Positions 58,796-64,000 of a stretch of 64,000 bases of DNA are shown one piece after another. Source of the stretch: Aralia elata. Lineage: Eukaryota; Streptophyta; Magnoliopsida; Apiales; Araliaceae. Below the pieces are notes generated by a model. That model worked only from the letters and a program-made list of their open reading frames with translations, was not told the DNA's origin and did no database searches. Numbering within the stretch: the first letter of the stretch is position 1; each line of letters starts with the position of its first letter. The stretch is taken from NCBI GenBank assembly GCA_034770075.1, contig CM068382.1, forward strand, positions 3,348,001-3,412,000. Reading direction: 5' to 3'. Both the position numbers and the translations under genes were made by a program.

Positions 58796-59370
58796 TTAGA
58801 TGGGTAAAAAAAAAAAAAAGTGCAGCACATACCCTAAGCCTTCGATCGACTTACAGAGAGTATAGAGAGGAAGAAAGGGGAGCAAGAGCCAAGAGGGAGA
58901 GACTTACCGACCGTGCGACTTCGTCTTCAGCAGATCGCGATCTTCGGCAACCTCACAGGTACGAGTTCTGTCTTCTTCTTCTTCCTCTGTTCTTCTTCTC
59001 TCCTCTTCTTCTCTCCTCACAGATCTGTTCTTTCTTTTTTTTTCTTAGCCCAATATGTAAAGTTATGCTGCCCAATTTTTTTCTTTCGTAAATAAAGACG
59101 AGCCTGCTGTGTTGGCTGCTGCTGATTTTGTTTTTTTTTTTGGTGTATTCCTTGTTTGTTGATTTGTTTGCTGCTGCTGCTGATTTTTTTTTATTTACGG
59201 TTATGCAATATGTAGGGTTATGCTTTATTGTTTATTCTTTGTTTCAATTGTTTGGATGCCTGGCTGCTATACTTTTTTTTTACAAGATCAATTTTATTGT
59301 TTGTAACAAAGTGTATGTTGTATAATTATTAGTTTATTACTTAAATTTGATGGATATTTCAAAAAATTTA

Positions 59371-59435
59371 AGTTACTACTTATTACATTACTATAATTTA
59401 TAGTATAAATTATAGTAATGTAATAAGTAGTAACT
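59371..59435. repeat. Perfect 30-bp inverted repeat (hairpin), copy 1
   Basis: Left arm 59371-59400 and right arm 59406-59435 are exact reverse complements, separated by the 5-bp loop TAGTA. Not a terminator in a plant context; probably a foldback insertion or cruciform. Confidence 0.95.
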
Positions 59436-59717
59436 AAAAAAAATAAAAATAAAATTGCAGCATTATAATGTTTAATACTTTAATTATTATCATGCTTCCT
59501 TCTTGTTTAATTATTATCATGACTTGCTGATTTTTTTTTTATTTACGGTTATGCAATATGTAGGGTTATGCTTTATTGTTTATTCCTTGTTTCAGTTGTT
59601 TGGATGCCTGGCTGCTATACTTTTTTTTACAAGATCAATTTTATTGTTTATAGCAAAGTGTATGCTGTATAATTATTAGTTTATTACTTAAATTTGATGG
59701 ATATTTCAAAAAATTTA

Positions 59718-59782
59718 AGTTACTACTTATTACATTACTATAATTTATAGTATAAATTATAGTAATGTAATAAGTAGTAACT
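59718..59782. repeat. Perfect 30-bp inverted repeat (hairpin), copy 2
   Basis: Arms 59718-59747 and 59753-59782 with the same TAGTA loop; duplicated along with the surrounding block. Confidence 0.95.
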
Positions 59783-60186
59783 AAAAAAAATAAAAATAAA
59801 ATTGCAGCATTATAATGTTTAATACTTTAATTATTATCATGCTTCCTTCTTGTTTAATTATTATCATGACTTGATCTTGCTTCCTTCTTGTTGTGATTTG
59901 ATGTGCTATAAGTCTACAACCTGCATTAAGAATATGATAAATTATTAGAAAACAATATTAACTAAAATATTAAATAAATTATCAATATTGTTATATTCAT
60001 ACAAATATTAAATACATATAATTTTATTCGTATAAATTAAGTAGTAAGTTACTAAAATTACTTGTTTAGTTGTTTATTTGTTTACTTGTTTTACTATTAC
60101 TTGTAATATATTTGCTTAATTTAGTTGTTTTTTTGTTTAATTGTATTTTGTATTTTGCATAGGTATAGCCGTATAGTGTAGTATCA

Positions 60187-62718
60187 ATGGCTCAATCTCA
60201 ATCAGCATCTTCGGCAGCCTCTACTACTTCTCAGTGTTCAGTATTAAAAAGAGCTTCAGATGATGTTGGATGGGAATATGGCTTCCTTGTAAATCCTAGT
60301 AACAAGGATCGTTGGAGATGCAAATTATGTAACAAATAGTATGGTGGAGGAGTTTATAGACTGAAACAACACATAGCAAATATCAAGGGAAATATAGCAC
60401 CATGCCACAAGTCAACCAAGGAAGATAAAGAAAAGTGTAAGATGGCACTTGACAAGGCAGTAACTAAAAAGAGAGACAAGAGGAAAGATGACTTGAATGT
60501 CAGAGCGGAAGTGGAAGTGCAGGCAATTCCAGGAGGAAATGAAGACGAAGAAGTTGAAGTTTTAGGGTCAAGGAAGAGGCCCCATTATCTTGGTCCCATG
60601 GATAGATATGCAAGGGCCATCGATCCGGATTTGAGTGCAAGTAAGAAGATGCGACAACAAAACATGAATGATGCACTTTGGAAAGAGAGAACTCATGATG
60701 TGAACAGGTACTTGGCTCGATGGATGTACGAAGCATGTATTCCATTTCATGCTATTGACAATGATAGCTTTAAACGCTTTGTTGAGGCGGTGGGTATATT
60801 TGGCCAGGGCTACCAACCCCCAAGCCAATACCAATTAAGGGAGCCATTGTTGAAGGAGGAGGTGGAGAGAACCAAACAATCACTCAAGAAACAAGAAGAA
60901 GAGTGGGCTTCAACGAGATGCTCTATCATGACCGATGCTTGGACCGATCGAAAAAGAAGAAGCATCATGAATTTATGTGTTAATTGTAGGACTGGGACAT
61001 GTTTTCTTTCTTCTAAGGAAGATTCGGAGGTGTCGCACACGGCTGAACATATATTTGGCTATGTTGACAAGTGCATTGATGAAGTTGGGGCGCAAAATGT
61101 AATCCAAGTAGTCACGGACAATGCCTCTAATAATATGGCAGCGGCGAAATTGTTGAAGGCCAAGAGACCACACATGTTTTGGACTTCATGTGCAACACAC
61201 ACAATAAACCTCATGCTTGAAGGGATTGGAAAGCAACAAAAGTTCAAAGACACTATTGAAAGGGCAAAGAAGTTCACTATATTTATTTATAGTCATCATA
61301 GAACCTTGACATTGATGAGAAAACATACAAAAAAGAGAGACATAGTGAGGCCGGGTGTTACTAGATTTGCAACCGCCTTCTTGACAATGCAAAGTATGAT
61401 GGAGAAGAAACAAGAGTTGAAGATGATGTGTACTACCAATGAATGGGGAGCTCTTCCATGGGTGAAGACCGCAAAGGGGAAAACCGCATTTGCTACGGTG
61501 ATGAGTACGGCGTTTTGGAATAGCGTAACTCTTTGCTTGAAAGTGTTTGCTCCATTAGTGATGGTTCTTCGTCTTGTTGATGGGGATTGGAAGCCCTCAA
61601 TGGGCTTTGTGAATGGAGAGCTCAAGAAAGCGAAAAAAGAGATCAAAGAGGCATACAAACAAAATGAGGGTAACTACCGTCCAATACTACAAGTCATTGA
61701 CTCATACAAGTCATTGACTCAAAAGGCTTAGGTCGGCTTGATAGTCCATTGCATTTGACGGCTTACTTTTTGAATCCATTTTACCTCTTCAAGGATCCTA
61801 CCATGAAAGATGATCCACTTATCATGGATGATGTTTTTACTTGTGTTGAATCTTTCTTCCCCGATGATTTTGAAGTTCAAAATGAGGTCATCAATAAAGA
61901 GTTGATGAAATACAAGAACAAAGAGGGTGGATTTGGTAGACCATTGGCCGCAAAGGGATGTGAGAAGAACAATGACACTTATGATCCGGGTAACTTAGTA
62001 ATTACTTTTCTAGTTTTTTTTAGTTAGCAACTTAGTTTTTTTTTTCCCAATCAAGTAACTTATACTTGGTACTAAATTACTCATTAAATTGTGCTTCTTT
62101 CATGATTAGTTGGATAGTGGTCTAACTATGGCAATCATACACCCAACTTGAAAAAAATGGCCATTAGAATTCTCTCTTTGACTTCGAGTTCATCCGGGTG
62201 TGAGAGAAATTGGAGCACTTTTGAGGGAGTAAGTACATATTCCCTCTCTTTATTATATGTTGTAATTTTTTAATAAAGGTATTAGAATTATTAACTTGAG
62301 AATTTTCTTTAATGTATAGATACATACGAAGAAAAGGAATAGACTTGATGCAACATGGTTAAACAACCTAGTGTATGTCCAATTCAATGCCAAACTTGTC
62401 AACAAGAAAAGAAGGGTAAAGGAGAAGGATGTCCTAATTACTAGTGAAGCAACAAATGCACAAGGATGGATTGTTGAAGGTGGTGACGATGAAGTTGAGC
62501 CGGGTTCGGGACTTACATGGGATATGGTTGGGGAAGCTATGGGAGCGGATGAGGTCCTTCTACCTAGAAGAAGTGGTAGAAATGTGCGAGAACTAGATGA
62601 AGACGAGTTTGTGTCGGAAGATGATGACAACGAACTGAACGAAGATGAAGATTATGAGTTTGAGTCCGATGGAGAGCAAGTCTTGGAGGGATATGGAGAA
62701 GAGGAGGAGGAGGAGTGA
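60187..62718 (+). pseudogene. hAT transposase (BED finger, DUF659, hAT-C dimerisation), inactivated
   Basis: Exons read as 60187-61989, 62110-62228 and 62320-62718. The start is MAQSQSASSAASTTSQCSVL; the BED zinc finger (WRCKLCNK, then LKQHIANIKGNIAPC) is cut by a TAG at 60337-60339. The long open part from 60442 contains WASTRCSIMTDAWTDRKRR, VIQVVTDNASNN and CATHTINLMLEGI, typical DUF659/hAT catalytic-region blocks. A 17-bp direct duplication at 61690-61723 shifts the frame to a stop at 61729-61731; GRLDSPLHLTAYFLNPFYL continues in another frame. Exon 2 starts with a second in-frame TAG at 62115-62117, then NHTPNLKKMAIRILSLTSSS and CERNWSTFEG-IHTKKRNRL (hAT-C dimerisation region). The tail is strongly acidic. 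Not functional as it stands. Confidence 0.9.
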
Positions 62719-63061
62719 TTGACTATTGATTTTGTGCTACTTAGTTTCATTTGGTTAATTGGTTTTGAACTTAGAGCATCGAACTATTTGGTTTGACTAT
62801 TATTATTATATGTTGTAATGTTTTTATTTGATGATTTGTGTTACTTATGTTACTATGTTAGTCCTAAAAGTTTTCTTAAATTTCAAAATAGCCCCTAAAA
62901 TGTGATATATCAGCCCCTGTAGTTTCATTTTCTTTCATTTTAGCCCTTATACTTTCATTTTCTTTCATTTAAGCCCCTAGCCGATTAATCCCCGACTAAT
63001 CCCCTAGTCGCTAGTCAGTAGCCAACCGACCTGGGACCGACTAGCGACTTTTAGAACACTG

Positions 63062-63182
63062 CTCGATAAGTATTTAAGTTGAGTTTGATCATAAAATTTG
63101 TGTTTCTTAAATATTTGAAACTAACTTCTTAACTTGTATATGAAATAAGTTGGTCAAGACTTGTTCTAAGTTGAATTATGTG

Positions 63183-63217
<35 letters not shown>

Positions 63218-64000
63218 CAATATTTAGAGAGTATTTTATGCACATTAATAGAGAGAAAATAATATTTTATTTGTGTTGAATTAATTAATATTGATTATTT
63301 AAATTAGAAACAATCCCTATTTCATCCCTTACTAATATAGATATTTCATATATATCAGTACACAAAAAAAATACTCATTTAGTTGCTTTAAATTATGGTT
63401 AAAAATGAACTCGAGTGATTCAAAACTCAATTCGAAATCAACTCGAAAAAATTGAGCGAAATTTTAATAATCAAACGAGTCGAATTTGAATTCATTTTGA
63501 TACTCAAACAATTATATGAGTTGAATATGAGTCGCATATTATTCGCTTATTTAAAATATCGAATTCGCATATGTCATTGATTCCTACTTGTATACTTGCT
63601 CGAATACAGTATTAAGTATACTCAATTTATTTAATATATGTTCAATAATTAAATTTTTTACATACTTTGAGAAGTAAAAAAGAGTTTTTATATTTCATAT
63701 ACATGTTCGTCAATTGATTCAAAGTGATAACATCATCTCATTAATTTTTTATAAAACTCGTGATTTAGTTTCAAGAGTTTAAATTTTAATTATTTAAAAT
63801 AATTAACTGAGTTAATTTTATCTGTATTATCATAATATAAATAATTTAATTAATTCGTATACGTCTCAAATAGTCGAGAGTAATTTGATAATTGGAAGTC
63901 AAATACGAATCAAAACACTTCTAAAAAAATTGAAGTAAAATCTGAGAAGTACTATTCAACTCCACTCGTCATCATTTTTCGCCACTTAAGTCAGTCAAAC
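63062..64000. other. Intergenic right edge
   Basis: AT-rich with a TA run (about 63189-63217). No gene or element recognised. Confidence 0.5.

Larger units (their letters stand above)
59179..59872. repeat. About 347-bp tandem duplication inside the hAT element
   Basis: The block from TGATTTTTTTT.ATTTACGG through GTTTGGATGCCTGGCTGCTA to TTATTATCATGACTTG is present at about 59179-59525 and 59526-59872, nearly identical. Each copy contains the same perfect 30-bp inverted repeat. Confidence 0.9.
58600..63061 (+). mobile_element. hAT transposon, complete ends, mutated transposase
   Basis: 4,462 bp with 17-bp terminal inverted repeats CAGTGTTCTAAAAGTCG and a perfect 8-bp target-site duplication CTCGATAA (58592-58599 and 63062-63069). 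Both subterminal regions are packed with (C)TAGTCGG-type motifs. It encodes a BED finger/DUF659/hAT-C transposase broken by two stops and a frameshift. The ends look intact, so it could still be mobilised in trans. Confidence 0.95.

Noticed and set aside
60500..61658. Several minus-strand ORFs across the transposase
   Set aside because: Antisense shadows of the hAT transposase reading frame.

Overview
The window reads as nuclear DNA of a flowering plant, most likely a eudicot. It is AT-rich, its genes are split by ordinary GT-AG introns, and the families are plant ones: an EDGP/basic 7S globulin-type protein, a heavy-metal-associated (HMA) protein, PORR and R3H proteins, an isopentenyltransferase and an eight-cysteine LTP-like protein. 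It is also full of plant LTR retrotransposons, Stowaway/Tourist MITEs and a hAT element. No prokaryotic system, CRISPR array, rRNA or tRNA gene was found. The species cannot be named from this alone; the EDGP-like edge gene hints at an asterid, but only weakly.

Layout. 1-167 (-): 5' end of an EDGP/xylanase-inhibitor-like gene running off the left edge. 2.2-3.0 kb (-): HMA-domain gene with an apparent 1-nt frameshift. 5.3-7.5 kb and 8.9-11.6 kb (-): two tandem, intact six-exon PhzF-family genes; the second has a solo LTR in an intron. 11.8-16.3 kb: decayed Ty1/copia element. 17.0-20.7 kb (-): R3H-domain gene. 22.5-41.4 kb (-): one TVP38/TMEM64 (VTT-domain) gene, nine exons and only 813 nt of coding sequence spread over about 19 kb because its introns took up transposons. 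These include a 1.3-kb LTR, a Stowaway-type element that captured a DUF3339 gene fragment and was then hit by a TRIM, and a Ty1/copia element whose 3' LTR was hit by a gag-only (TR-GAG-like) element. 41.4-50.9 kb: gene-poor, with a foldback MITE, microsatellites and two local tandem duplications. 50.9-51.9 kb (+): intronless adenylate isopentenyltransferase (cytokinin synthesis). 52.7-53.2 kb (-): secreted eight-cysteine protein. 53.8-54.5 kb: Tourist-like MITE. 56.6-57.9 kb (-): PORR-domain organellar RNA-binding protein. 58.6-63.1 kb (+): complete but mutated hAT transposon with perfect 8-bp target-site duplications.

The host genes look functionally independent (metabolism, membrane trafficking, hormone synthesis, organelle RNA processing, cell-wall/secreted proteins); only the two PhzF genes form a related cluster. 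I did not find a clearly new biological system. The most distinctive content is the layered, dateable transposon stratigraphy inside the TVP38 gene, the gene-fragment-carrying Stowaway element, the TRIM/TR-GAG pair that share a leader motif, and the hAT element with an internally duplicated perfect hairpin. Exon coordinates were read by eye from splice signals, phase and protein continuity; no alignment or database search was run.
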